Of a stretch of 64,000 bases of DNA, positions 9,026 through 18,036 are shown in pieces; the stretch's first letter is position 1, and every line of letters starts with the position of its first letter. Where the stretch lies: contig NZ_JARGNA010000001.1 in the NCBI RefSeq assembly GCF_030167905.1, forward strand, positions 186,001 through 250,000, given 5' to 3'. The notes beneath the pieces are model-generated. The model ran no database searches, was not told the origin of the DNA, and saw only the letters and a list, made by a program, of their open reading frames with translations. A program made the position numbers and the translations under genes. The DNA is from Flavobacterium terrisoli. GTDB lineage: Bacteria > Bacteroidota > Bacteroidia > Flavobacteriales > Flavobacteriaceae.

Positions 9026-10495
9026 TTATTTTGCTTTTCTTTTAATTATTCGAAGTAAGGTTTCTTTTTCGTTGTGGTAAATGAAATATAAAAATAGCGA
9101 TAGCAACACTATTTTTAAAAGATAATTTTCCCTTAAAACCGGGATGTAAAATGAAATCCCCGAGAATAATATCGACAATCCCATATAACCGAAAATCTTT
9201 TTAAAATCATACGGAATCGGATAGTGCTTTTGTCCCAGTTCATAAGAGATATACATCATGCTTCCATAAGCTGCAATAGTGGCAATGGCCGAACCATAAT
9301 AACTCATAGATGGGATTAGCATGAAATTTAATGCCAATGTAATTATCGCGCCGACAATAGAAATATAAGCGCCGATTCTGGTCTTGTCAATCAATTTGTA
9401 CCAAACCGAAAGATTCGTATAAATGCCAAGGAAAAAATTAGCAAAAACAATCAGCGGAACGACTTTAATTGCATCCCAATATTTATCATCCGGCACAATC
9501 GGATGCTTTAATAAATCGACAAATACAATCACAAACAGGGAAATGAAAGAACCAAAAATCACAAAATACTTGGTAATTGTAGCATAGGTTTGTTGGGCAT
9601 TTTCATTCGCCGCATGGCTAAAAAAGAACGGTTCAATTCCCAAAGTATAGGCCGTTCTGAAAAGTACCATAAACATGCCTATTTTATAGCAGGCCGAATA
9701 AGCACCTATATCAGACAAAGGCACATTCATCCAATCCAACAGGATTTTATCAAAATGTTCGTTGATGGCAAAGGCAATTCCGGCAAATAAAATCGGTAGT
9801 CCGTATTGCATCATTTTTTTCCACAGCACTTTGTCAAATGTCCAGGAAATTTTGGTGTAATTCGGAATCAACACCAGGAACGTAGCCAAACTCGCCACGA
9901 TAAATGAAATAAAAATATAGCCTATCTGATAGTTTTCAATATAAATCATGCTGAAAAAACCATCCGGATTCTGGGTCGCCAATTTGGGCAAAATGGCCAG
10001 GAAGAATAGTGTCAATATCAAACTGATAGACACATTTCCAATTTTTATAGAAGCATATTTCATGGGTTTACGCTCGGCGCGAAGTTTGGAAAACGGAATA
10101 ATGGCCAACGCATCCAGCGTTAAAATCCAAACCGTATAGGTTATGTATTCTACCTTGATATCAGACCAACTTGCCAATGTATTCCGGAAGAGCAATCCTA
10201 AAACCAAAAATCCTATGGACGACCAAAACAGTGAAATCGTAGATGTTGAAATGACTTTTTTCTTGTCGTTTTCTTCTGCATTATAAAATCGAAAAAAAGA
10301 GGTTTCCATTCCGTAAGACAATACCACATTGAAAAAAACCAAATAAGAAAAGATAACCGATACTTCGCCCATCTTGCTTTTATCCGGCAAATACATCACA
10401 TAAATCGGATTCAGGATAAAGCTGATTAACCTCGGAATAACGGTCGCCAGTCCATAAATAAGGGTTTGCTTAAAAAGATTTTTGTATAAACTCAA
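9026..10495 (-). CDS. polysaccharide flippase (MATE/Wzx-like, MOP superfamily)
   Basis: 489 residues with about 12-14 hydrophobic segments spread over the whole length and no soluble domain. The N-terminus [20 protein letters not shown] is typical of Wzx/RfbX-type transporters that flip undecaprenyl-linked glycans across the inner membrane. The start is TTG at 10495; no ATG lies nearby in frame. First gene of the dut-to-EnvC operon, with a likely promoter at 10525. It is separate from the flippase of the polysaccharide locus at 47.8 kb, so the two probably serve different glycans; substrate unknown. Confidence 0.85.
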   Translation of the reverse strand: MSLYKNLFKQTLIYGLATVIPRLISFILNPIYVMYLPDKSKMGEVSVIFSYLVFFNVVLSYGMETSFFRFYNAEENDKKKVISTSTISLFWSSIGFLVLGLLFRNTLASWSDIKVEYITYTVWILTLDALAIIPFSKLRAERKPMKYASIKIGNVSISLILTLFFLAILPKLATQNPDGFFSMIYIENYQIGYIFISFIVASLATFLVLIPNYTKISWTFDKVLWKKMMQYGLPILFAGIAFAINEHFDKILLDWMNVPLSDIGAYSACYKIGMFMVLFRTAYTLGIEPFFFSHAANENAQQTYATITKYFVIFGSFISLFVIVFVDLLKHPIVPDDKYWDAIKVVPLIVFANFFLGIYTNLSVWYKLIDKTRIGAYISIVGAIITLALNFMLIPSMSYYGSAIATIAAYGSMMYISYELGQKHYPIPYDFKKIFGYMGLSILFSGISFYIPVLRENYLLKIVLLSLFLYFIYHNEKETLLRIIKRKAK

Positions 10496-10524
10496 AGTAG
10501 TTCAATATGGATTTTGAATAAAAA

Positions 10525-10532
10525 CAAAAGTA
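10525..10532 (-). promoter_or_regulatory. Bacteroidota -7 box TACTTTTG for the flippase-dut operon
   Basis: The minus strand reads TACTTTTG, a full match to TAnnTTTG, about 30 bp before the TTG start at 10495. No clear TTG is seen 19 bp upstream, so the -33 element is weak. Confidence 0.55.
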
Positions 10533-10546
10533 ACCATTTCTTTGGT

Positions 10547-10984
10547 TTATGTCAGGCCGTTTTCGTCTAAAATTTTAACGAAATGAAAACCTTTAGGGCC
10601 AAAACCCTGATTGTAGTAAAAACGGTGCGCCGGGAAGTTTCCGGTAAAAGCATCAAGCACAATCATGGAGCAATTTAAATCTTTGGCTTTCTGGTCTATA
10701 TAGTCGCAAATCATTTTGCCGATGCCGCGGGAACGGCTTTGTGTCCTGACCACGAAGTTGTCGATCTCAATATATTTCCCCGACCAGAGTTTGGTTCCGT
10801 ACCAATAACCGGTAAGGCCGAGGCAAATCTCATTTTCAAAAACCGCCACTTGTTTGTAATCTCTTGGCACCATTTCTTCCAAATAAGATTGGTATTTTTC
10901 CAGCGTCATATTCGGATACAACTCATGCATGGTTTCGAGTTGTGCCGCCATTTCGGCAACAGTGATAAGTTCTCTGATTTCCAT
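10547..10984 (-). CDS. GNAT-family N-acetyltransferase
   Basis: 145 residues, a single GNAT domain. The acetyl-CoA pyrophosphate-binding loop is RSRGIGKMI (around residue 85), preceded by the strand EIDNFVVR and followed by LDAFTGNFPAHRFYYNQGF, the usual end of the fold. It would transfer an acetyl group from acetyl-CoA to an amine; the acceptor cannot be told. It stands alone between the AAA+ operon terminator and the flippase promoter, on the same strand as both. Confidence 0.85.
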   Translation of the reverse strand: MEIRELITVAEMAAQLETMHELYPNMTLEKYQSYLEEMVPRDYKQVAVFENEICLGLTGYWYGTKLWSGKYIEIDNFVVRTQSRSRGIGKMICDYIDQKAKDLNCSMIVLDAFTGNFPAHRFYYNQGFGPKGFHFVKILDENGLT

Positions 10985-11010
10985 GGGTTCAATTTTAATT
11001 TAAAAGTAAT

Positions 11011-11042
11011 AAAAAAAGAGCCAACGTTTATTGACTCTTTTG
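11011..11042 (-). terminator. terminator of the AAA+/ABC cluster
   Basis: The stem GAGCCAA / TTGACTC with A- and T-runs lies just past the AAA+ gene stop at 11054. The minus-strand RNA has a U-G wobble where the plus strand would have a C-A mismatch, so it is built for minus-strand transcripts. It is almost the same sequence as the hairpin at 17985. Confidence 0.8.
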
Positions 11043-11053
11043 AATTTATATGC

Positions 11054-12550
11054 TTACTCCTTATCGATAGAAAACGATACCTGTTCCTGTGTTTCCTTAG
11101 GTTCGGGAATGTCTTCTTCGGTAAAGGTTTTTAGTGTTTTCTTAGAAATTTTTGCCAATTTAATGATTCGATTCGCCTGGTTTTGAACACATTTTTCAAA
11201 CAGGTTGCGCACGACTCTGGCGTTTCCGAAGCTGTCATCTTTTTTATCAACCAAAAGGTCAAAAGTATCTCCCAGTTTTTCTTTAGCGCTTTCGTCTATG
11301 ACAAAATCGGCATTCCTGCAGAAAGCTTCAAAAATCTGGTACAGTTGTTCAGCCGTAAAGTGATCAAAGTAAAAATAACGGTTAAAACGGGAACGCAATC
11401 CCGGATTGGATTCGACAAATATTTTCATCGGTTCCGTATATCCGGCAACCACAACCGATAAATCATCGCGATGGTCTTCCATTCTCTTGAGCAGCGTATT
11501 AATCGCTTCCGAACCATAATCATTGCCCATCAGGTTTTGCGTCAGCGCGTAAGCTTCGTCTATAAAAAGTACGCCGCCAAGGCTTTCCTCAACTACCTTA
11601 TCCACTTTGGTTGCGGTTTGCCCAACATAACCTGCGACCATTCCTTCGCGATCGGTTTCATAGAGTTGTCCTTTGGATAAAAACCCTAAGTGTTTGTATA
11701 CTCTGCTGAGCAATCTTGCCACGGAAGTTTTTCCGGTTCCCGGAGGTCCAAGAAATACGGTATGCAAAGTGATATCTATGTTTTTAAGTCCTTCCGAATC
11801 TCGCCTTTTTTGGATTTCCAAAAGATTAATTAACTCTTTGACATCATTTTTTACTTTCTCTAAACCGACCAGCTGGTGCAATTCTTCGAGTACTTTTTCG
11901 AGTGAATCATTTTCCGGAAGATCATTTACTGCGCTGTTTTTTTCTGTGGTTTTGGCTGTAGCGACAATTTGATCCAGCGCTTCTTTGTCAAAACTTAGGT
12001 TAAAAGCCAGCTTAGCAAAATTATTAATGATATTGAGTGTTTCCTGAAGTTTATTGCTTTTGGTTTGTGTCAAAGCCGTAATCAGAAAGCTTTGGTTGAT
12101 TTTATTGTCAACAGAAACCAGGCTGTTGTTTTTTCTGATATTGTCCAGATTGGTTTTAAAATCGGGATTCGTGACCAGCTTATTCAAGGTCTGAATCGCA
12201 TTGGCATCGGCAAACTGATGATTCTTCAACACATCAAAATAATAGGCCAAAACAAAACGTGATTTTTCATCTTCCCGTTGCAATTGCTGATTGTAAACCG
12301 CAATCAAATCAGAAAGGAAAAAGTGTTCCGCTTGGAATTGAATCTTTTTAGTCGTATTGTAATTTACCAAATTATTCAATGTCCTGATGGTCTTTTCATC
12401 CGCATTCAGTGTATTGCACAATGATAGAATGGAAGCAGTTTCTTCCTTCAGCTGCTGGATGAATTTTTCATCAAAAAAGACTTTCTTCGGATTCATTTCA
12501 GCTTCAAGGTATTCTTTTATCAGCAGAAAGGAATCTTCCAAAAACGACAT
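11054..12550 (-). CDS. CbbX/SpoVK-type AAA+ ATPase
   Basis: 498 residues from the ATG at 12550; a TTG six codons upstream is possible. A helical N-terminal region of about 220 residues, of no family I recognise, precedes one AAA+ module. The entry motif LHQLVGLEKVK is typical of the CbbX/SpoVK/EccA clade. Walker A GPPGTGKT is at about 268-275, a pore-loop-like GYVG follows, Walker B VLFIDE is at about 327-332, Arg fingers lie in GLRSRF (about 385-388) and sensor 2 in GNARVVRN. Such ATPases remodel protein complexes as hexamers. Last gene of the cluster, about 30 bp after the ABC ATPase; I infer it acts on the neighbouring coiled-coil or transporter proteins. Confidence 0.88.
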   Translation of the reverse strand: MSFLEDSFLLIKEYLEAEMNPKKVFFDEKFIQQLKEETASILSLCNTLNADEKTIRTLNNLVNYNTTKKIQFQAEHFFLSDLIAVYNQQLQREDEKSRFVLAYYFDVLKNHQFADANAIQTLNKLVTNPDFKTNLDNIRKNNSLVSVDNKINQSFLITALTQTKSNKLQETLNIINNFAKLAFNLSFDKEALDQIVATAKTTEKNSAVNDLPENDSLEKVLEELHQLVGLEKVKNDVKELINLLEIQKRRDSEGLKNIDITLHTVFLGPPGTGKTSVARLLSRVYKHLGFLSKGQLYETDREGMVAGYVGQTATKVDKVVEESLGGVLFIDEAYALTQNLMGNDYGSEAINTLLKRMEDHRDDLSVVVAGYTEPMKIFVESNPGLRSRFNRYFYFDHFTAEQLYQIFEAFCRNADFVIDESAKEKLGDTFDLLVDKKDDSFGNARVVRNLFEKCVQNQANRIIKLAKISKKTLKTFTEEDIPEPKETQEQVSFSIDKE

Positions 12551-12580
12551 TGGATTGTTTTTTTTCAATGGATAATAAGG

Positions 12581-13411
12581 TTAAGAATTCATCATTTGCT
12601 TGACAATCTCATCATAAAGTTTATCATGTTTTTCTCCCACTTCTTTCCAGGCCAAGCCCATTTCCCTTAAATCATATTGGGCAACTATGGTTCCGTAATC
12701 TTTCTTGTCTCCGTTGATGGTTGGGTGACCAATCACATAAATGGATTGTGCCAATTGCAAAGCCAACTCGATATCATGGGTAGAAAAAATCACGGTATTG
12801 AATTCTGACAAGCTGCACAACAAGTCAAACGATTCTTTTACTTCTTCAATATTGCCCACATCCAATCCCGAAAAAGGTTCGTCGAGCACAATAAATTTTT
12901 CCGATGAAAAAAGCTGTTCGATAATCGCAGTTCTTTGGCGTTGGCCCCCCGAAAGTTCATTCGGGTATTTGTCGGCACAGGTTTCTAATCCCCATTTGTG
13001 GATATAGTTTTTGATTTTGTCCTCTTTTTCAATTTCTGAAAGCGGGCTTTTTCTCAAAGCATATTTGAGTGTTTGCTTTACGGTTTTATGCCTGAAAAGC
13101 GTGTATTTCTGATTCACCAATCCGATATCGCCTTCTTTGGCTATTTTGGCAGCCGCCGGATCCTTACTTTCGAAATCCTTGATTAAAATTTTACCGGTAT
13201 GCAACGGAACCAATCCGGTCAAGGCTTTGAAAAAAGTGGATTTGCCGCGACCTGATCTACCGACAAAAGCGATAATCTGCCCTGTGGCATGAACTCCGTT
13301 TCGAACCACGTCTTTCTCGGTTAAATTGATGTCTTTAATGATAATAGTATCATCATAAGCAACGCTCAGATTTTCAACATATAATATTGTCTCTTTAAAT
13401 GAAAAATCCAT
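12581..13411 (-). CDS. ABC transporter ATP-binding protein (SsuB/TauB-like)
   Basis: 276 residues with a complete nucleotide-binding domain: Walker A GRSGRGKS at 51-58, Q-loop Gln101, signature LSGGQ at 153-157, Walker B FIVLDE at 173-178 and H-loop His212. The shape fits importers of the nitrate/sulfonate/taurine group. Gene order places it with the permease (3 bp upstream) and the substrate-binding/OmpA protein. After the domain a short tail of about 45 residues follows. I infer it drives the permease, but a signalling or mechanical role is possible in this unusual cluster. Confidence 0.88.
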   Translation of the reverse strand: MDFSFKETILYVENLSVAYDDTIIIKDINLTEKDVVRNGVHATGQIIAFVGRSGRGKSTFFKALTGLVPLHTGKILIKDFESKDPAAAKIAKEGDIGLVNQKYTLFRHKTVKQTLKYALRKSPLSEIEKEDKIKNYIHKWGLETCADKYPNELSGGQRQRTAIIEQLFSSEKFIVLDEPFSGLDVGNIEEVKESFDLLCSLSEFNTVIFSTHDIELALQLAQSIYVIGHPTINGDKKDYGTIVAQYDLREMGLAWKEVGEKHDKLYDEIVKQMMNS

Positions 13412-13414
13412 AGG

Positions 13415-14185
13415 TTATATTTTTGAATATCTAAAAAGTGCTTTTCTTAAAAAATTGATTCCCCAGTCTAACAATAATCCTATTAAAAGAATGATGATCT
13501 GCAAGGCGATAATCCTTCCGTGATTCATGAATTTATCAGAGTTTTTGATTAGAAATCCTAAACCTCCGGATGCCACAACAATCGATTCAACGGTAACCAA
13601 CATCATCCAGGTAATGGCTAAGTTTTGACGAATCACATCAATGACGTAGTCGATTCGGCCTAATACTATGACTTGCCAAAGGACTTCCCAACGGTTGCAT
13701 TTTAAGGTTTTGGCATGGTCAAATTCTTCTTCGGGAATATCTCTGATGACCGCGATAAGTGAGGTCGTCAGGAAAGTCGTCAGGAAGATAACCATAATCC
13801 AAATCTGCATATTCCTTGCATCATGGATTACCAATGTGATATAGAATGACAATCCGGTAAACGGAAGGAATCTAAATTTGGTTACAAATTCCGAAACCGG
13901 TTTTAACAACGGAATCGGCCAGCTGTAAGCAAACAATAGCGCAATGGTTGTGGCTAAGAAGATGGAAATAAAACACAATTTTAATGAATTAAAAATGTGC
14001 ACGACCAATCCTTCGTTATACAATCCGCTGAATCCTTCCAACACTTGTGATGGTGAAGGAAAAAGATGTTTTTGGCCCGAAGTTCCGAAGAACCAAATCA
14101 AGAGCAAAACTGCAATCCAAGCCACCAAAATGATGGTCTTTTGGGATTTGGCAATTTTTTCAAACGGCGTGATTAGTTTTAGCAT
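13415..14185 (-). CDS. ABC transporter permease (SsuC/TauC-like)
   Basis: 256 residues from the ATG at 14185. A longer form from 14209 would place its first codons inside a terminator-like hairpin, so I prefer the shorter one. About six membrane segments are visible. The cytoplasmic coupling loop is DHAKTLKCNRWEVLWQV, where the usual EAAxxxG motif has lost its Gly and the following LP is absent. This suggests a divergent transporter. It is 3 bp from the ATPase gene. The substrate is unknown. Confidence 0.83.
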   Translation of the reverse strand: MLKLITPFEKIAKSQKTIILVAWIAVLLLIWFFGTSGQKHLFPSPSQVLEGFSGLYNEGLVVHIFNSLKLCFISIFLATTIALLFAYSWPIPLLKPVSEFVTKFRFLPFTGLSFYITLVIHDARNMQIWIMVIFLTTFLTTSLIAVIRDIPEEEFDHAKTLKCNRWEVLWQVIVLGRIDYVIDVIRQNLAITWMMLVTVESIVVASGGLGFLIKNSDKFMNHGRIIALQIIILLIGLLLDWGINFLRKALFRYSKI

Positions 14186-14195
14186 ATCAAGAGAT

Positions 14196-14225
14196 AAAAA
14201 AGCTGTCATTGCTGACAGCTTTTTG
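14196..14225 (-). terminator. terminator-like hairpin inside the operon at the permease start
   Basis: The minus strand reads AGCTGTCA-GCAA-TGACAGCT with flanking A- and T-runs, a perfect stem with a GNRA-type tetraloop, ten bases after the substrate-binding/OmpA stop. The T-run is followed within 20 bp by the ATG at 14185. The upstream candidate ATG at 14209 is itself partly in the loop. It should end a share of transcripts after the binding-protein gene and so lower permease and ATPase levels. Confidence 0.8.
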
Positions 14226-14234
14226 CTTTTATTA

Positions 14235-16049
14235 TTATTTCAGGAATGTGATTACAACTCTTCTGTTTTTGGCTTTCCCTGACTCTGTTGAATTATCAGC
14301 AATTGGCTCAGCTGCTCCTTTTCCGTCAATCAATTGGAAACGATTTTCAGGAATTCCTTTTTGTTTCAAATAATCAACTACTGCTTGTGCTCTGCTTCTT
14401 GACAAAGGAACGTTAGCCGCATCACCACCAACATTATCGGTGTGACCCACAATGGTTAGTTTAGAATTTTCAGCCTGAACCAAAAGGTTATAGATTTTTT
14501 CTAAGTCTTTACTTGAATTGTTTTGAATCGTTGAGCTTCCCGAAGTAAAGTTGATTTTCCATTCTCCCGAAGCCATTACTTCAGTAGCCTGAGTGGTATA
14601 ATCTGCTTTATCAGCAGCGGTAGACTCAATGTCGTTGATGTTTTTCATAAAGAAAAGATTCACTGCTTCTTCGTAAGGAACAACTCTTCCAACATTTTCA
14701 TTGAATCCAAATGGGTTCAATTCGGTTAAATAGGTTCCAACTTGGTTATAAACTGATTTGTATCGGTTCACCCCATCGGTCATTCCGAAATATTGCATTC
14801 CGTCAGCATAGTTGAATACTTTTGATCCACCCATGTTGTAGGTTAAACCATTTTTAGTGCCTTGTTGGCCTTTGAACATATCATACCAGTATTTTGGTGT
14901 TTCCATTTTGAAAGTTTCGGCTACAGCTTCAGAAGCGCGTACTCGCCAATCTTCATAGTTCTTCATTTGGTTTGAAGCGGTCAATGCCGACTTAAGGATA
15001 TTGGTAACGATTTGAGGATTTTTTTCAGCCCATTCCTTTACACCAATAACGGTTGTTGGCATTTGATTGTTGAATTCTTTGGTAGAAACAATATCCACAA
15101 AACCTGAAAGCTTGTCAAAAACCAATTTATCTCCAGGAGTCCAGGTAGCACAACCATCGATTTTTCTGTTTACAGATTTTCCGGTTAGTCTACCATTTGA
15201 AACTTCTTTCAAAGAAACTGTCCAACCGGTAGTTTGAGATTTGATTAGCTCTTCTGCCGATTTGATATAATCATCATTTTCTGATGGATAGATATTTACT
15301 GCATCTGCATCATAAGTCGTTGGATCAGGGTTCACTTTTAAACCGTTCGCAAAACAATAGTTAACCGTAGTTACCCAGTCACCATCACCTAAAACGGTAG
15401 AAATCACAGCGCCTTTCATGCTTTTCGGGTTTGATTTCCAACTTGGCGGGCCAATCAATTTATCTTCACCGTAGCTCATTCCAACTACACCCATTACTTG
15501 TAAATGGTATTTGTCTTTTCCATATTTTTCGTCGAGCGCTTTTTGTGCCGAACTGATATAGAAAGGTGCACCATCACCCATAATCATGATGGCAAATGCA
15601 CTTTTATCTGAGCTTGGGAAAGCTGTTCCGCCATCAAATTCTTCGATGAATTTCATTTGCATGTTACGCAATTCCGACAACCAGTCCTGACGGATAAGTT
15701 CAAGGTTAACCCCATTTTTTTCCATCAAAGAACCTTTGGTTGTTTTTGGTCCACCATTGGCCACAATCATACCTGATTGTCCGTTCCAGGCGTAACCTGC
15801 AATTCTCACTAATGGTTTGTCCGCAACTTCTGTTGAAACATCTTTAGAAGGCAATGCGATTTTCTCTGCGTTGGTTACGTTATTTACGTCGGTATTGTTA
15901 AGTTCAATTCCTGTCAACTGCTTGGAAACGGCTGTTCTCAGACCCGGAGATAAGAAATAAATTGCGCCTAAAATTCCCCCAATTCCAACAATAACAATAA
16001 GTAATTCTGATAAAGTTGTTAGCTTAGTTGTTCTTAAAATTTTTCCCAT
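14235..16049 (-). CDS. membrane-anchored substrate-binding protein fused to OmpA-like domain
   Basis: 604 residues. One membrane helix (about 14-33) serves as anchor rather than a cleaved signal. Residues about 60-460 look like a periplasmic ABC substrate-binding domain of the phosphate/sulfonate type. Residues about 497-604 form an OmpA C-terminal domain with HTDNVGG, LSRSRAQAV and KNRRV, the peptidoglycan (diaminopimelate) contact motifs. The protein could thus sit in the inner membrane and hold the cell wall. It precedes the permease and follows a two-helix coiled-coil protein by 29 bp. Ligand unknown; 'phosphate' in database names for this family is only homology. Confidence 0.85.
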   Translation of the reverse strand: MGKILRTTKLTTLSELLIVIVGIGGILGAIYFLSPGLRTAVSKQLTGIELNNTDVNNVTNAEKIALPSKDVSTEVADKPLVRIAGYAWNGQSGMIVANGGPKTTKGSLMEKNGVNLELIRQDWLSELRNMQMKFIEEFDGGTAFPSSDKSAFAIMIMGDGAPFYISSAQKALDEKYGKDKYHLQVMGVVGMSYGEDKLIGPPSWKSNPKSMKGAVISTVLGDGDWVTTVNYCFANGLKVNPDPTTYDADAVNIYPSENDDYIKSAEELIKSQTTGWTVSLKEVSNGRLTGKSVNRKIDGCATWTPGDKLVFDKLSGFVDIVSTKEFNNQMPTTVIGVKEWAEKNPQIVTNILKSALTASNQMKNYEDWRVRASEAVAETFKMETPKYWYDMFKGQQGTKNGLTYNMGGSKVFNYADGMQYFGMTDGVNRYKSVYNQVGTYLTELNPFGFNENVGRVVPYEEAVNLFFMKNINDIESTAADKADYTTQATEVMASGEWKINFTSGSSTIQNNSSKDLEKIYNLLVQAENSKLTIVGHTDNVGGDAANVPLSRSRAQAVVDYLKQKGIPENRFQLIDGKGAAEPIADNSTESGKAKNRRVVITFLK

Positions 16050-16078
16050 TTTATTTAAAAATTAGTTTTGATTTTTTG

Positions 16079-17203
16079 TTAAAAAATATCGCCGAAACCA
16101 CCAGCGTTTTGTTTGTCTTCCTTAGACATTTTGTAATTCGGACTTGTGTATTTTGTAGAATCCGGAATCGTGTTGTCTCCCGTTTTTATTTCATCTGCCA
16201 ACGAATCCAAACGCGAATACAATTCGTCATTATCCACAGAATATTTAGAGGTTAACGCATCGATATCGATAAGGTTTTCCGAAGTTCTGGCGATATCCTG
16301 TGCGATGGTTGAAGTCACAACTTCTAAAGCGTATTCCAATTCCCAGTCTTTGGTAAACATCATCGCGCTTTTGGCACTTTCCGTTGCGGCTTTAGCGTTT
16401 TTAGCAAACTCATATTCTTTTCGCAACATGGTAATCGTGGTGTCAAAATCGGCTATCTTAATGTCAATGGCTGTACCGGCAAGTGTCAGCTTTCTGTCCA
16501 TTTTACCCAAAACATTAGCTCTTACCCCATATTTTTGGATAAAACTTTTGCTTTGTTCGTATTGATTTGAAACCCTTTGGGAATCACTCAGTTTTTTGGC
16601 CAATTCACTTTGAAGTGCAACATATTCATCGGTGTCTTTGGCCGCAATGCCATTGACTTTTACCATTTCATCCATGGCTGATTTCAATTTTTCAGATTGG
16701 CGTTGCAAACTCAAAACTTCTTCCTGGAATTCTTTGGCTTCTTTTTCTGACTTAGAGGCTTCAATTTCCATTTCGTTTTTAAGTCCTTTTAGTTTTGTTT
16801 TGGTATTTTTAAAAACTTCACGGTTTTTGAGCATTTTCTCCTTTTGTTCTTCCAATTCATTGAACGGATTGCTTTGGATTAAAGCTTTGTGAAGATTTTT
16901 GGTAGCAAAACGAAGTCCTTTCATAATCACCGGAAACATCATCACCAAAAAAATAAGGAACACTGCGGTTGCTGATAATGCAACAACCTGACCTAACATG
17001 GTAAATAATGGCGGAATGATATAAGTCCAAATTAAATAACCTCCAACGCCCATTAAGGCTAAGGCTAAAGCCCAGAACAGGCCCTTTTCTCCTTTTTTTA
17101 AGGTATTTGCGTTTAAGGCAATTTCGCCTTTTGACTCATCAAAGTGTTTTAATATCGGTAATTCTAATAAAGTACTTTTCTCCTGTTCGTATTTGTTTGT
17201 CAT
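16079..17203 (-). CDS. uncharacterised membrane protein with long coiled coil
   Basis: 374 residues of no family I recognise. Two membrane helices (about 42-62 and 68-92) are followed by charged helical, coiled-coil sequence at about 115-290 and a Ser/Gly/Asp-rich tail ending GGFGDIF. The helical part, with its repeated Ala/Lys/Glu pattern, recalls PspA/ESCRT-III-type proteins, but there is no firm motif. Starts 1 bp after the preceding gene and lies 29 bp before the binding/OmpA fusion, so it is co-expressed with the transporter. A membrane-attached scaffold handled by the AAA+ ATPase is a reasonable guess. Confidence 0.75.
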   Translation of the reverse strand: MTNKYEQEKSTLLELPILKHFDESKGEIALNANTLKKGEKGLFWALALALMGVGGYLIWTYIIPPLFTMLGQVVALSATAVFLIFLVMMFPVIMKGLRFATKNLHKALIQSNPFNELEEQKEKMLKNREVFKNTKTKLKGLKNEMEIEASKSEKEAKEFQEEVLSLQRQSEKLKSAMDEMVKVNGIAAKDTDEYVALQSELAKKLSDSQRVSNQYEQSKSFIQKYGVRANVLGKMDRKLTLAGTAIDIKIADFDTTITMLRKEYEFAKNAKAATESAKSAMMFTKDWELEYALEVVTSTIAQDIARTSENLIDIDALTSKYSVDNDELYSRLDSLADEIKTGDNTIPDSTKYTSPNYKMSKEDKQNAGGFGDIF

Positions 17204-17204
17204 C

Positions 17205-17867
17205 TTACAAGTATTGATTGATTCCTGTTACAACTATATTTATCGAGTCCTGAATTTTCTGTTTGGCGATATTATTCGCTTCTATTTTTAATTGAAGTTC
17301 TGAAAATTCTTGTGCATTATCGTTGTCAATTCTGCTCAATTCCATTCTTTTAGCTTCTAATTCCTTTTGAAGTTTGGCAATTTGAGCTTCTAAATCGGTT
17401 ATGCTTTTAGACAAGTTATTCTTCTCTTCATTAATCTTTAAATTTAAATCAGATTTCTTGCTGTTGCCTGTGATGTTATATTTCTCGTAGACTTTTTCAA
17501 TTTCGGCTGTATAATACTTTGCCTTGTCAATAAGAAACTCTTTGGTCAGATTAGGATTAATGGTTTTACCCATGGTAAATGCCATTTGGTAACTCTGTGG
17601 ATTGGTAACTCCAACAGCGTTTACCGATTTATACAATTCAAAGAAATCAAATCCTTCCGCATTTAATCCTTCAAATCCTTTTTGATAAACTTCCAAAACT
17701 TCTCCTAAGAAAGGATTGGAATTGATGCCTACGGGATTTGAATTTGTTCCTGCGTCTGGAAATTTATTGGTTTGAGGAAACGAAGTTGATTTAACTTCTT
17801 CATTTTTAGTTTGGTTCTCGTCTTCGTTTATGAAAAGACTTTTCCAATTAAAACTTTCTGTACCCAT
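17205..17867 (-). CDS. uncharacterised coiled-coil protein, first gene of the ABC/AAA+ cluster
   Basis: 220 residues, no signal peptide or membrane helix, so probably cytoplasmic. The N-terminal 50 residues are polar and likely disordered (Asn/Thr/Pro-rich). Residues about 55-130 form a small helical domain, and residues about 144-215 a strong coiled coil (ITDLEAQIAKLQKELEAKR). I do not recognise the family. Stop and next start are one base apart, implying coupled translation with the membrane coiled-coil protein, its likely partner. Upstream, 17868-17984 is AT-rich with no convincing promoter. Confidence 0.72.
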   Translation of the reverse strand: MGTESFNWKSLFINEDENQTKNEEVKSTSFPQTNKFPDAGTNSNPVGINSNPFLGEVLEVYQKGFEGLNAEGFDFFELYKSVNAVGVTNPQSYQMAFTMGKTINPNLTKEFLIDKAKYYTAEIEKVYEKYNITGNSKKSDLNLKINEEKNNLSKSITDLEAQIAKLQKELEAKRMELSRIDNDNAQEFSELQLKIEANNIAKQKIQDSINIVVTGINQYL

Positions 17868-17984
17868 TTGGATGTTTTTTGGTTGCTAGGATTGTACGTA
17901 TTAATTAGTAAAAAGTTACTATTAATCTATAAAAATATAAAATTATCCTTATCGATACCGTTTTAAATTGGATATTTTCCAAAT

Positions 17985-18016
17985 AAAAAAGAGCCAACTC
18001 CTGTTGACTCTTTTTG
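17985..18016 (-). terminator. terminator of the ATP synthase operon
   Basis: Stem GAGCCAAC-tcct-GTTGACTC between an A-run and a T-run, 20 bp past the atpG stop. The U-G wobble lies on the minus-strand RNA. It separates the atp operon from the next cluster and is nearly identical to the hairpin at 11011. Confidence 0.85.
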
Positions 18017-18036
18017 TAAAAATATTGTTTTGAAAA

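Noticed and set aside
10739..11134. 131-codon plus-strand frame
   Set aside because: Runs through the GNAT gene, the terminator and the end of the AAA+ gene; no coding evidence.
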